Below are positions 42,201 to 52,200 of a DNA stretch of 64,000 nucleotides, one piece after another. Where the stretch lies: assembly GCA_964505535.1 (NCBI GenBank), contig CAZDIU010000001.1:1-64000 (forward strand). Reading direction: 5' to 3'. The stretch's first letter is position 1. Each line of letters starts with the position of its first letter. A program made the translations under genes and the position numbers. The notes under the pieces were generated by a model. The model was not told the origin of the DNA, did no database searches, and saw nothing but the letters and a program-made list of their open reading frames with translations. Source of the DNA: JAABRU01 sp964505535 (GTDB lineage: Bacteria > Desulfobacterota > Desulfobacteria > Desulfobacterales > Desulfococcaceae).

Positions 42201-45200
42201 GCGCAATAGCGTTGAGAGCGTCGAAACGGACAGATGCTTATCCGTCTTTTCCGCTACCAGTAAATCGAAATCCGTCTGCTTCAAGGCAAGCGCCGAAAGA
42301 ATGGTGGGCACAGGCGTATATCCGTTATAAGGCGCTCCCTCATTCACTCCCAAGACAATTGCATTATCTAACGGTTTTGGCTTATTGCTGCTATCAAGCG
42401 CTTCAAAATTCTTGTCGACCGGATTGGTAACGGCTTGGTTTTGAAACAGTTTGTTGTATAAAGGCTGAATAATTACATCGGGCCTGTCTGGTATTACCCT
42501 GACTTCCCTGTTGATGTCTCCAAAGAAGGCGAGAAGTGTTTCAAACGGCAGTTTTAGTTTTTCCTGCAACTGTCTGAATCGTTTTAAATTGATCAGGGTA
42601 TCATCATTAATTGCATCGGTGCCGATCTTCGAATTCCGGATAAGCAAATCCAGTTGCCACATTGCCCATCCGGTTTTTCTCCACAGACGGATGAAGCGGT
42701 GCATCAGGTCTAGTTTCGGCAGCGATAAGTTGCTTACGGACTGAACGCCGGTATCACAGGTATCAATTGGCCGTTCTATCTTGCTTACGGAAGAAGATTC
42801 CGGATCATTGACAAATTTTACCAGCAATAACTCAAGCACCTCGTTATAACTGAGCTTTGTCCTTTTCATAAAAAGATCAGCAGACATGCTCGTTGGTGTG
42901 GTAAATCCCCAATAGTTTTTTTGTGCTGCCTCTGTTTGCCGTTTTGTAACAATCAAATTTCTTTCCTTGGCTGAAATGCCAAAATATTCTGCTGCTATCG
43001 CTGCATCGCTCGGTTTTTTGCTGGTAGGGTCTGAACGATCCTGGAAAGCCTCCATCAGTTTATAGCGAGGCACTCTTAAGTGATTTAAGTAGGTCCGGGA
43101 TTCTTCCTGCCAGAGATTAAAACAGGCGCTCATGGGAAAATCGGCGTTGGCAATAGTTGTATATGCACCCGATTGAATGTATTGCGGTATGGCCCGTAAT
43201 TCCTTTTGAGACAAGGTGGTCTGATAAATGAAATTGTTATTCCCGACAAGGTTGTTTTCCAGAATTTCACATACCAGGTCAATGTACGGCAACGGAGTGT
43301 CCGTATTGACACAGTTAAGTTTTATGTTGCCCAGATCGGGTCTTCTTTCAAACAGGATCTTTTTTACGGTCTTATTCTTGTCTATCGCCAAATGCTCATT
43401 TAAAAATCGCAGCATGTCCGTTAAATAGGCAGATGGGCTGTACAACGACTTGCAATGAGGGCAGTCACAATAATCCAGGGAGCCGAAAAGTGTTTCCAGG
43501 TCTGGAATATCCCCGATTGCCTCCTGGATTTCGGTTTTAGAATAGGTATGGGGAATGATGGCCCGAGGCATATCCCTGTATAATTCACGCCTGAAATCCA
43601 TCAGACGTGCCAGAATCTGCATATACTGCATCTTGGAAGATTCGTACAGACGAAAACTGTCCGCTTCCTTTACTCCTTTAGCCTTCATCAAACTTTTCAG
43701 ACGATCCCGGCCCATGAAATAAATTTGCATGGAACTGTGAAGCCCTTCATTGATTAAGACTGAACCGGCAGCGGTCTTGGTGGTAATCTTGTGAACCCGC
43801 TGAACGATTTTCAATTCTTCTTTTGTTTTGGCATCAATCGTTATCTCAGGATTGTCGAGCAAATACTTATCAAGATTATGCTCGCGAAGATTAAAATCCT
43901 CTTGTGTGTCAATGAATTTCTCTATTTCTCCAACTTTTGTAAGTTTCGGCGTTTTCTTTATTGCACCAATCAACGATGATGCCGGATATAAGAATTCAGC
44001 CCTGCTCTTGATCGCAGCGGCAAAATTGCCCACTTTTTCGGCAACCGTATCACCTGGCATGTTTTCAGGGACCTGACTGCCGTTCTCCTTAATCAGGTCT
44101 TCCAGGTCGCACTGGCTCAACTTTGCAATATCGCTCACTTTTTTTAGCTTGTCCGAATCAATCCTGATCTTGTCTTTTAAAAAGGTTATCGTTGGCATAT
44201 GGTTTTTGGTGAGATTGCCGGTTTCAACAGTGGTCACGAAGTCTTTGATGGCTTCAGTTCCAATCTTGGCTTCATGTGTTTTAATCTCATCCCAGAAAGA
44301 TGTATTAACCCCCTTATTGTTGATGAAAACGGTCGCGATTGTTGAATAGTGGCCGGAATCAATCCTGGATTGTTCAAGCAAAGACTGGAGGTTTCCGTTG
44401 CCGACCAGAATAGGTTTTGTCAGGGTGAAATTTTTCCGCTGGTTTTGCGATCCCTCCAAGATATTGCTTTTGTTCACCTTTATCTTTTGGGAAACAATAT
44501 TTTGCGCAACTGCGTTATCAATCGCCTGCTCTTGAGCAGCATCATCAAGAAAGACGATTCCCGAGGCGGTTAATTCGGTAAGATGATCAATGGTTTCCCA
44601 CTCGCTGGTTCCCCTGAGTAAATCACCCGGCAGATCGGCGGGAAGGTTCTGCCTGATAAAACCATAAAAGAGTTCGGCATCTAATGTGTCGACTTTAACT
44701 GATTTTGCAGCCCGATGTGCCAATACATGACACATAATGTTATCCGTGGATAAGCCGGTCTGAAAACTTAACTGGGTAATTTGTTTATCCGTTTCGGTTT
44801 CCTTGATATCTTCAATCCCCTTCTTGCCAAGCGCTTTTTGTAGAATAGCACCGGTAATTACATAGTCGGATTCACCGGCGTATTTGCCGTTGTATTCGAT
44901 TTCACCTTTTTCGTTCCTGCTCTGGGTAAAATTGATCCAGTGAATCGGGTTCACGTTATAATGTGTCTGTTCTGCTATCGGATTTTGCTGATCATTCACT
45001 TCATAGAGTTTTACTACGAGATGAAATTTGTCCTTAATCTTTCCATTAACCGGATTGATTGGGGCATCATAAGCGATGTCGAAAAAGCCGTTTAAGAGGA
45101 CTTTCTTAGCGCCAAGCGGCTCAATGCCTTCCTTATCCATGTCTTTCAAGAAAATCTTGACAACCATGTTGTTTTTCCGCTGCCAAAGCTCATTGCGGAC

Positions 45201-46199
45201 AGACCCGCGAATGCGGTAACGGTGTTGGGTTGCCGAGCGCGGATTGGCTGCGGTTATCAGCTCATTGACAACACGGCTGGTAGCCCTGTCATAATGACCG
45301 GTCTGGGTAAGCCCTTTTTCCTTTTGCAGTTTCTTGATGGATCTGATGGTTGTTTTGCCGAATGTCTGGGTCTTGAACTCTTTTTCCGCAATCTTGTAGC
45401 CCAGGAAAGAGAGGCTTTTTTGCATTTCCGCCACTTTGGGAGAAACCATGTTCAACCGCAGGGGCTTGGTGACGGGTGTCAGTTCAATGGCAGGTGCGGC
45501 CTTTAGTTTTTTGACAAAAGCTCCTTTACTGGCCGCCACACTGGTTAATTTATCAAGCGTGGCTTTGCTTATTTCTCCTGTTTCCGGCAGTTTGTATTTT
45601 TTCTGAAATGCTTTTATCAGATTTTTCGAGGTTGTGCCCAGTGTTTTTTCCTTTAACTCTTCAGGGGCGATTTCCACCTCCAGCTTGGCTATGCTGTTTA
45701 CCTTTAATAAGGTGTTATGCAGTTTCCCCAGTTGGGTTTTGGTGGAATATGTTTTTTTAATTGCCTCTTCATTCAGCTTCTCCAAAAGCTTTTCGTTCAG
45801 CCTGCCATCTGCCTTCATGCGGTATTTCTTCTGAAACTTCTTAATTGCCGTACGGGTCTCCTCCCCTGTGATACGACGATTCTTTTCCTCAGCCGGTATC
45901 GAAATATCGATCTTTTCGAGCAGAGTGTGCAGCTTCTCTATTCTGGTTTTGCTTCGGGTGTGGTGGAGGTCAAACAGCTCGACATTGAGCGACTCGACCG
46001 TTTCGGCATTCAGTTTTCCAGTGGCGGTAAGTTTGTTTCGCTTCTGGATTTCCTTTATTGCCTCAGCAGTTGTTTCCCCTATGCGCTTACTGCTTACTTC
46101 TTCAGCAGTAACCTTTAAGTCCAATTTTCCTAAAGCAGTATGAAGATCAGCAATATTACGCTTTGATATATTTTTTGGTGATATATTTAGTTTTTTCAT
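36237..46199 (-). CDS. Tc toxin component A (TcA) with peptidoglycan-binding-like N-terminus
   Basis: 3320 aa, longer than the roughly 2500 aa of classical TcdA; AAGGAG precedes the ATG. Order of parts: four peptidoglycan-binding-1-like repeats (about 17-73, 86-143, 156-219, 256-314; e.g. IKAFQKKYKLPETGEISKAT), a beta-sandwich segment (about 327-430), then the Tc shell. The VRP1-like motif DYCDCPHCKSLYSPSAYLTD starts near 905; neuraminidase-like and ABC-toxin N-terminal regions lie about 1750-2050. A hydrophobic pore-forming segment follows at about 2765-2830 (IVSEIAATIANTIAAGIYLI). The C-terminal TcB-binding domain (about 3000-3315) begins near WLFDMDYPGHYMRRIKN. TcA pentamers form the injection channel through which the TcC effector passes. 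No signal peptide. It follows the TcB-TcC gene by 77 nt. Confidence 0.9.
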   Translation of the reverse strand: MKKLNISPKNISKRNIADLHTALGKLDLKVTAEEVSSKRIGETTAEAIKEIQKRNKLTATGKLNAETVESLNVELFDLHHTRSKTRIEKLHTLLEKIDISIPAEEKNRRITGEETRTAIKKFQKKYRMKADGRLNEKLLEKLNEEAIKKTYSTKTQLGKLHNTLLKVNSIAKLEVEIAPEELKEKTLGTTSKNLIKAFQKKYKLPETGEISKATLDKLTSVAASKGAFVKKLKAAPAIELTPVTKPLRLNMVSPKVAEMQKSLSFLGYKIAEKEFKTQTFGKTTIRSIKKLQKEKGLTQTGHYDRATSRVVNELITAANPRSATQHRYRIRGSVRNELWQRKNNMVVKIFLKDMDKEGIEPLGAKKVLLNGFFDIAYDAPINPVNGKIKDKFHLVVKLYEVNDQQNPIAEQTHYNVNPIHWINFTQSRNEKGEIEYNGKYAGESDYVITGAILQKALGKKGIEDIKETETDKQITQLSFQTGLSTDNIMCHVLAHRAAKSVKVDTLDAELFYGFIRQNLPADLPGDLLRGTSEWETIDHLTELTASGIVFLDDAAQEQAIDNAVAQNIVSQKIKVNKSNILEGSQNQRKNFTLTKPILVGNGNLQSLLEQSRIDSGHYSTIATVFINNKGVNTSFWDEIKTHEAKIGTEAIKDFVTTVETGNLTKNHMPTITFLKDKIRIDSDKLKKVSDIAKLSQCDLEDLIKENGSQVPENMPGDTVAEKVGNFAAAIKSRAEFLYPASSLIGAIKKTPKLTKVGEIEKFIDTQEDFNLREHNLDKYLLDNPEITIDAKTKEELKIVQRVHKITTKTAAGSVLINEGLHSSMQIYFMGRDRLKSLMKAKGVKEADSFRLYESSKMQYMQILARLMDFRRELYRDMPRAIIPHTYSKTEIQEAIGDIPDLETLFGSLDYCDCPHCKSLYSPSAYLTDMLRFLNEHLAIDKNKTVKKILFERRPDLGNIKLNCVNTDTPLPYIDLVCEILENNLVGNNNFIYQTTLSQKELRAIPQYIQSGAYTTIANADFPMSACFNLWQEESRTYLNHLRVPRYKLMEAFQDRSDPTSKKPSDAAIAAEYFGISAKERNLIVTKRQTEAAQKNYWGFTTPTSMSADLFMKRTKLSYNEVLELLLVKFVNDPESSSVSKIERPIDTCDTGVQSVSNLSLPKLDLMHRFIRLWRKTGWAMWQLDLLIRNSKIGTDAINDDTLINLKRFRQLQEKLKLPFETLLAFFGDINREVRVIPDRPDVIIQPLYNKLFQNQAVTNPVDKNFEALDSSNKPKPLDNAIVLGVNEGAPYNGYTPVPTILSALALKQTDFDLLVAEKTDKHLSVSTLSTLLRYAYLARSLKLSVIELFLFLGIINSPDPFSSIQALLDSLEHLEHIKSSGLSIRELDYILNYNPESPIGLRDETITQLIESLRKILESNKEKVAQLKLSIADRNAILAFDAAALSEMTYASMITALTPLQTLLKSAIENFTTAAFSVEETNFIINFDTTAITATSKGILVGNIQMLQLNLNNLLNQNENQIKSHIAASFGLTDEQAAAVLENIVVSGGTDSLLKTLEDEELITKDSSGGYKEINSTNFPTHFNAYALLHKISLLVSKMQIETKDLKWFITNNSSVKTVNFSDLPLTAMLSPNDFDGWHNLYLILNFKAEFPEPEDASIRSILELAQDSAKAKEEIFAEIAELTQWDSIEISSLHNGLSFQHSPGNLDYANAKLYHRLLKCFKQMKLTGVDAKTMLGWADITAGTASEENIAVQIRQAVKSKYEQEDWLEKVTPLHDDIREKKRTALVEYHLENSQRNVDPEIVNGVITNPLYWEDSNSLYKYFLIDVEMNACQLTSRIKQAISSIQLFVQRCFLNLENRYVKVTQDEKEDTSSPNAWSQWRWMKNYRIWEANRKIFFYPENWLEPELRDDKSPFFEELENELMQNEVTKENVEQAFQNYLHKVDEVSHLEVCGLYHQMEDLNPDEAGYETNIVHVIGRTKAVPNIYYYRTYDMNYSTWSAWEKIDVDITGDHVTPVVYNRKLHLFWLQFMEKPMKTKKVPAAQPTTGPTEAPEPMKLLEVQLGWSVKKTGGWTPKKISKQKLIHPWERPHFSYNLKPYYLAKFNELYLDIYLSTSREFNDTKFYDPNVTVENNPVYLTANRFNETYLPWHSSSFIFDGEIKDVKLKGLGGHYNFFGIDLWLDDSYDYVHEKFGEDGEAIKELDPQYEYGPRLRLPNGMHFHNTHLANNRTHSKNNRYFRVLENSNTATLLSGANSPFELVISQQDLQLNTVTNNHPFFYQDSQRAFFVKPEWETRLNNYGQLISKNRRYRFMPFYHPYTVLFIRELNRDGIDGLLNRKIQTKPEWYAPKNNFNFSSYTPTSDVIVGGEESSAQKYKDIVDFSFGGANSIYNWELFFHAPLMVACRLMQNQKFEDAMHWFHYIFDPTNIEDYPVPQRYWITKPFFNYNSDDYRNQRIQSILSNINLKDNESQLKAWRNNPFKPHVVARYRPVAYQKNVVMKYLDNLIAWGDMLFKRDTIESINEASLLYMLAYEILGDRPKKVPNVKHEELTFNELETKLDEFGNARVDVILGDTLLPITVIPSASGSEPVPKLETFYFCIPNNEYLNKFWDTVEDRLFKIRHCMNIQGVVRQLPLFEPPIDPALLVKAAAAGMDLSSVLNDLSAPTPHYRFRIVVQKAIEFCNEVKILGEKLLSALEKKDVEKLSLLRSQHEIQLLEAVKEIRKKQIDEAVETIGSLNKAKELAEQKETYYSDIPRMNDWEISGAIAHGIGIVSEIAATIANTIAAGIYLIPQFDAGAEGFGGTPTALVEFGGEQAGKSAAKFAALFEGLGKIAHSGGSMLETQGSYTRRDEENKHQANLATIEKNQIQFQINAAIIRQAIAEKELENQELEIENAKTVDDYMRNKFSNDQLYSWMITQISTVYFQAYQLAFDMAKKAEKCYQHELGITNSNIVQFGYWDSLKKGLLSGDKLMNDLRKLEAEYLNQNRREFEITKHISLAQMAPLSLITLKETGKCTISLHEWLFDMDYPGHYMRRIKNVSLSIPCITGPFIGVNCSLSLLKNETRMDATLSGGNYEKQEDDTRFRTMYGEISSIATSHAQNDSGMFELNFNDERYLPFEGAGVISDWQINMPIENNYFDFASLSDVVLHIRYTSRNGGGVLATAANTHLQTKLPSGTARLFSLKHEFATEWYRFLHPEGENDQELVINLKKEQYPFFIRGKIGALKIKQMDVFVESSIAGDFTANIKVTSAASLDGLSISKDTNYHNVHHLPKDFTSGSQPDSLGEVRVKMKISSAGDFKRLTSDQLNDIFILFQLGS

Positions 46200-46276
46200 G
46201 AGTTTTCTCCTTAAAGTAGTTCCAAACTATTATCATTTGTTAACTATAAGATTGTTTGAATTTTGGAGAGTTTGTT
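46200..46276. other. spacer between TcB-TcC and TcA genes
   Basis: 77 nt with the AAGGAG ribosome site of TcA. I see no terminator or strong promoter, so both genes are probably on one transcript. Confidence 0.5.
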
Positions 46277-49200
46277 TCACCAAAATCTTGTAATTAAATA
46301 TGCACCTAAACCTGCTATAGCTCCTACTATTGCCCCTACACCAGCTCCAACCACATTGCCAGCCACTGGCACTACTGTGCCAATAAGAGCACCAACAGTT
46401 GCACCAGCTGCTGCTGAGGCTATAACACCTGCTGTGATTCCTCCACTTTCGCTAGCACCCAAATCTCTGGCCACACCTTCGGCAAAGTGGCCGGCAGTTG
46501 CACCAGCAACCGCACTACCGGCTACAATCGGAGTGTATGCTGCGGCACTTCCAAACGCTGCACCTGCTGTTGTATAACCAGAAGCATATGCATACATTGA
46601 TGCTGTCGCGAAGCCAATTTCTGCCTCTGCGACCAAAGGGACAAAAGTTCGAGTCGTCGCAAGTGCAAAATGACCAGCTCCTCCGGCTATGGTTGGACCT
46701 ACGATATAAGGCAGTCTTGGGCCGGGCGATCCGGTCATTTCTCTTTGATGTGCTCTACCAGCTCTTGCATGGATAACTCTTTCAGTTGCGACTGTTCCAT
46801 ACCTTCTGCGCTGTACCTCTCTATGATGAGGATAGGATCCTCGATCTGCGTATGAGTGTGGGGTTGAATATCTTCTTCCACTTGGAGCTGTTCTTGGATA
46901 ATTAGGATCATCAACTAAAGCTCTACTCGATTCCAATGGAATTAATCTTCGTGGATCGTTTGTAATCACCGGATCTAAATTGACACGCTGTCCTTCTCTC
47001 CATTTTAATGTGTGGTGGGCTTGCATGCTACGGTGGGTATATACATCAGGCCTAGCCTGCCGAGCAGCCGCCTGTGCCTCCGAAGCTGCCGCAGAATGAC
47101 TAACGCCGGGTTGGCCTTGTGGCAGATCAACTTTTGGTATGGGTGCGGCAGGATTAGGAGAAGGTGGTACGGGACCAGGTTGAATTGCTTGTCTAGGAAG
47201 CAAAGTAGATGCCCCTCCACCTTCTGGTATAGACTCAGGCAGAGGTGTTGACTCGACTTCTTCCGATGCTGGCCCTTCTCCCTGTTCTCCTTCAGCAAGA
47301 AATCTCAATGATCCTTCAACAATAGTATATTCTGTTGCTTGCCAAAATGTTCTGCCTTCTGGATCTTCCAATTGCCTCGCAGCAGTGGCCGTTACTCTGA
47401 CAGCTATCCTTCTTCCTTCATATTGGCCATCAATCACTGTACCGGTAATTTCAGAGCTGTTAATTTTTCTTAGAAATTGCTCTTCATTTCCTGTGTAAGC
47501 CCATTCCGGCCTATCCCAACTCACACCAATCATTCCATTTGGGTCGCGAAGCATAATCGGATTATTCGAACAATAGCGGAAAAGGTTTATCCCCCCTATA
47601 AACCCCGCTGGATCACTACTGGTCCATCTCCCCAACCAGGCCGCATAAAACCGCGCTCCGAAATAATAGAACCCGGTTTCATCATCCAGTTCCTTACCAC
47701 TGAAACGATAACGCTTGAGGCTCAAATTAACGCCGCTTTTGCTGCTGCGATAGGCACTGCTGCCATAAGGGTGGTATTCTTCATAGGAAATAACAGTTCC
47801 ATCCTCATCGGTTTCGAGCGTTGCCGATCCAAGATGATTGGTATATTGATAGCGTATGAGGTTTGTATTGAGCGGATTCGCCGGGTCTGTATTGTCTTCG
47901 TCCAGCAGTTTGGTATCCACCTGGGCGATCCTGCCAGTGTTGTCAGATATATGGAGAGTGGAACGTTCCAGCTTTTTGGTGTTGTTCTGATACTCCCGGT
48001 AAATTTCCACAGCTCCGAGGCAGATGCGCTCTGTTTTCTTTCCGCCCAACCGCTCAATGACTTTCCGTATTCGCATTCCGCCAAGTCCAAATACATAGAA
48101 TGCAAGCCCGCCGCCAAGAAGATTGACCATGGTGAGCTGGTCCATGAAATTCCAGGCCATTTCGGTCAGGTGCGGCATTTTGGTCATATTGCCGTGGATG
48201 TCGTGCTGGTATATTGCAGTATATGGCCCTGCCTCAATATCCTCCGGCAGACTTGTGCTTTTTAGACGGTTGGTGTTGTTGCCGGGATCATCCTGATATT
48301 CGTAGCGGTAATGCCGCTTCCAGGTTAAATCATTACTGCTGTGGTGCATCAGGGTGATATTGCCGCAGTCATCATATTCATAGCGTTCGGTATATTGCCT
48401 GACCGCGTTCGCCTGGTTGGGATGGGGCAGTTCGCTCAAGAAGGGCAAGTCGGAATGATCGCGCTGGGCATCGTTACCCAGACCAGCGTGTTCACGGCCA
48501 GTCGCCATCAGCAACTGATAGGTTGCATCGTATTCAAACCTGCTCTCGGGTTTTACCACCGCGTTTTTAAAGAAATGGGTTTGCTGGGCGTCGTCTCTGG
48601 AATAGACAATATTGCCGACCGGGTCAAAGGTGTAATGCAGGTTTTGCAGGCTCTGGGCATCCGACGCCCCGGTTTTTTTGGTAACAAGATTTACCAGACG
48701 GAAGGTTTTCGGGTCATAGAAATAATTGGTAATCAGTCCGTTGCCATACTGAGCGAATTGCCGCTGGCCCTTGGCGTCATACTCCTGGTTTTCAAGAAAA
48801 GTGACAAAATCACCTTGTCCCAGGATTTGTACCCGCAGCGAATCAAGGGCGTTGGCTTCATTGTATTTTGGTTCAACCACTGACTTGTCAGGCAGGGTGA
48901 CCAGGATTGGCCTGTTCAGAGCATCAAGTGTGGAAGAAGAAGAAAAAACCTCATCTTCGAGACATGGTGCAGCGGCTGTTTCAATCGCTGAAACAGTTGT
49001 CAGTCCTTCCAGGGGCTTCCAGTTAATTAGTTGTTTATATTCTTTGGTAAGCTGTCTTTCCACTTCAATAACGTTGCCCTTGAAGTCAACCTTTTTCAGC
49101 GTAACAACTCCCGCCTGATCATAGAGCTGATATGCCTGCCCTTTTAAATTACGCTGAATGGCCTCGGCACCGGGAAAACTATCTCCATATACCACATGCC

Positions 49201-52200
49201 CGAAAAGGGTTTCCTGTCCACCTTCCTTGACAAAGGTGCTTATGGGACGGTGCAGCGGGTCGAAAGTGCTTTGCAGTTCGCGGATATCGTTGTCCCAGAC
49301 TTTAACCGGTCGGCCCATTACATCGGCAAATGCCCACTGTTCCCCTTTTTCCGCGCTTTTCCCGTATATGGCCGAGCCGAGCAGGTTGGTATAAGACTCG
49401 GAGACTTTCCTGCCTAACTGGTCATACATTCTGGTATAGCGGCCGGCCGGATCGCTTTCCGAATAAACCGTTCTGGTTTTGCCGTTGCCGTAATCTACCA
49501 CCGCATAAAAGGTTCGGCCGAGGGAGTCCGTATGAGCAGTTCCTGGCGTATTGTCATGTTTGGCGGCAAGCCATGCAGCCCGCTGTTCAGCATTGATCGG
49601 CTCCGAGGTTGTGGCGGGGTCCGGGCTTCCCCTGTCGATATACCACTGGCTGTCTTTTACCGTGTCATTGGGATCGAATGACTTGAAAAACCAGGCGTCA
49701 AATTCTATTTTGGAGAACGTTCCGTTTGGGAATTCCGTTCGGGTGTTTCTCCCCACAGGGTCGTAATAAATGATTGGCGTTACGCCGGTTTCCACCAAGG
49801 CGTCTTCGCTTTCATATTCGTGGGTGTCGCTGAAATACGGTTCGTATTGTTTTACCGGCTTACCTTTGTTATTCAGGATGGTTCTGCCGTTGCCGATCCA
49901 TCGTGGGTCAGCTTCTACTTCTTCAACCTCTTTAGTGACACTGTTCCATTTTTTGGCTTTTCCCGGTTCCGCCTGGGCTTTGGCCATTATCACACCGCCG
50001 ACGCCGTCAGAATAAACGTAGCTTTCCTGCCAGCGGGGATTGGATGCCCCGTGTTGTTCACGGGCGAAGGTATGAACAAAGTTGGGCTTTTTATTGTTCT
50101 GCCAGTTAAAGAGGTCATACTCCATTCGGGCGGTGGGGTCGGCAAGTGTATCGCCTTCACCCTCTCCCTCCTTGCCCATGACGGCTGATTTTATCACCAG
50201 ACCGAGTTCATCGGTTTCCACTGCCGCCCGATTCAGATTTGCATCAGTGACCTGTATGGGAGAAAGGGTGCGATAGTCGTTGAGCGAAGAAACTGTATTG
50301 CCGATGGCATCGATTGCTTTTTGTACCATCAGGGTGTAGCTGTCATATTCCACATAACTTTCATTGCCGAACACATCTCGAACGCCGATTGGATTATAGA
50401 AATTACTCCTTGGATCGGCAGCATAAATGGCCGTTCCCGAGTGCGTCCACCAATGCTCGTCGCCTTCAGAGTGTTCATATTTGGCATCCGCCAGCATGGC
50501 GTCGGTGACCTTGGTTCCATAATATTTGCTCACAAGGTTTTTGGTGAATGCCAACTGGTATGATTTATAACCGATAGCAAGTTCGGATAATTGCCCCAGC
50601 GCCATCGGGCCGCTCAGGTCGTCCTTCAGAAAGTAAGCTCGACCATGGCTGGTCAACCGTTTTTCAAAACCTGCTGTAAACTCCTCTTCAAACAGTATTT
50701 CCGCAGCAGCAGCAATGTTGGCGGCCAGGGTCTGTTTGGAAATATAAAATTCCGGAGGTTGGGTGATACCGGAAATTTCGTAAGCTTTTGACTCGTAGCC
50801 AGCCCGCAAGCGGTAAACATTGTCTGTATTAATATCGTTTGTGAAATACGCTTCGCCATACGTGACGTGCAGCTTATTTTGCTCGTCCCAGACCTTATCG
50901 GGAATATCATTGGGGGCGACAGGCCTGCTTGCTCTGGGATAGACCAGGGATGCAGACTTTGTGACATTGCCCAGCTCATCGGTATCGAGAACATAGGAGT
51001 GGGCTATACGCGGATCCGCCGGATTTCTTTCGTAACCATAAGAAATAGACTCGGAAGGAATAACTAAAAACGACGCATGTTTGTTTTGACCCTGGGGCTG
51101 TATCCTGCGGATCTCAACAGTTGACTGAGAAGCGGAATAAGGATAAACGCTTTTATCCGTATTATCTTCTGCGTATGTTTCCATCCTTAAAGGAAGGCCT
51201 TTGCATGCCCTGTAGGCTTCTTTCAATTCCTGTAATGACAGGTCATCCTCAAATACCGTTTCAGGCAAGTCGTATTCGGCAAAATTACCATTATTGAAAT
51301 ATTCACTTTCGCATTGGTGTAAAATTTTTTTGTGTCTTAAATATGCACCTGTATGAAACCAGGAAACCGTCCTTACCGGGGGTTGATGCAACTCTTCTTC
51401 TACAACATTCCTGGCGGCATTGATTTGAAATTGGCTGAATTCTTCGGTATCCAATTGATCAACTCTGGCAAAACCGCGAAATTCCCTTTCATGGTGATCG
51501 AAATAGCCGTGCCGGTAACGATAAGAACTGATAAAGACAGTTTCGCGTATTTTATCCTCTATTCTTGTTTTCGATATGCAATGAACAGGAAACGGTAGCC
51601 TGGTAATCCATTCCTTGCTCTCTTTTTTGTCTTCGAGGTAAAAATGGGTGGAGGACTTATACTCAATTGATACCTCTTTGCCGCAATTGTTTTGATAACC
51701 GATAAACAGACTCGGTTTTTTGTTTCCCATCAGATCAATATACTGTGAGGGTTGCCGCGCATCTTGCGGCAGGGCGGATGAGTAAACAATACAGGCCGTG
51801 CCTGATCCGAGAAAGTCAAGGACGGAAACGTCGGAAAGATTATGGATGCCAGGAAACGCTGGAATGATTTGCGGTTGCTCCGTCAAAGCATTACCGTTTA
51901 AATTCATCCAGACCCGGAAGTCATTTTTACCGAGGTAGACAATATCCATCGTGCCGGAACCGTCTATATCGGCCAATCGTAAATAGGCCGGGTTGAAATT
52001 GCCGGTAAAATCGAAGATCGGCGCATTGTCCATGGCCACCTTGGCGCCGAAATGACCATAACCCAGATTGGGCCAGTAGCAAACTTCCCCGTTTTTTATG
52101 CGCACAATATCTGTCAGTCCGTCGCCGCTCATATCCGCAAGAAAAATCGACTGGGAGCGGTCTTCAAATAGAATGGCCGGGCCTTTCTCCTCATCAATCG

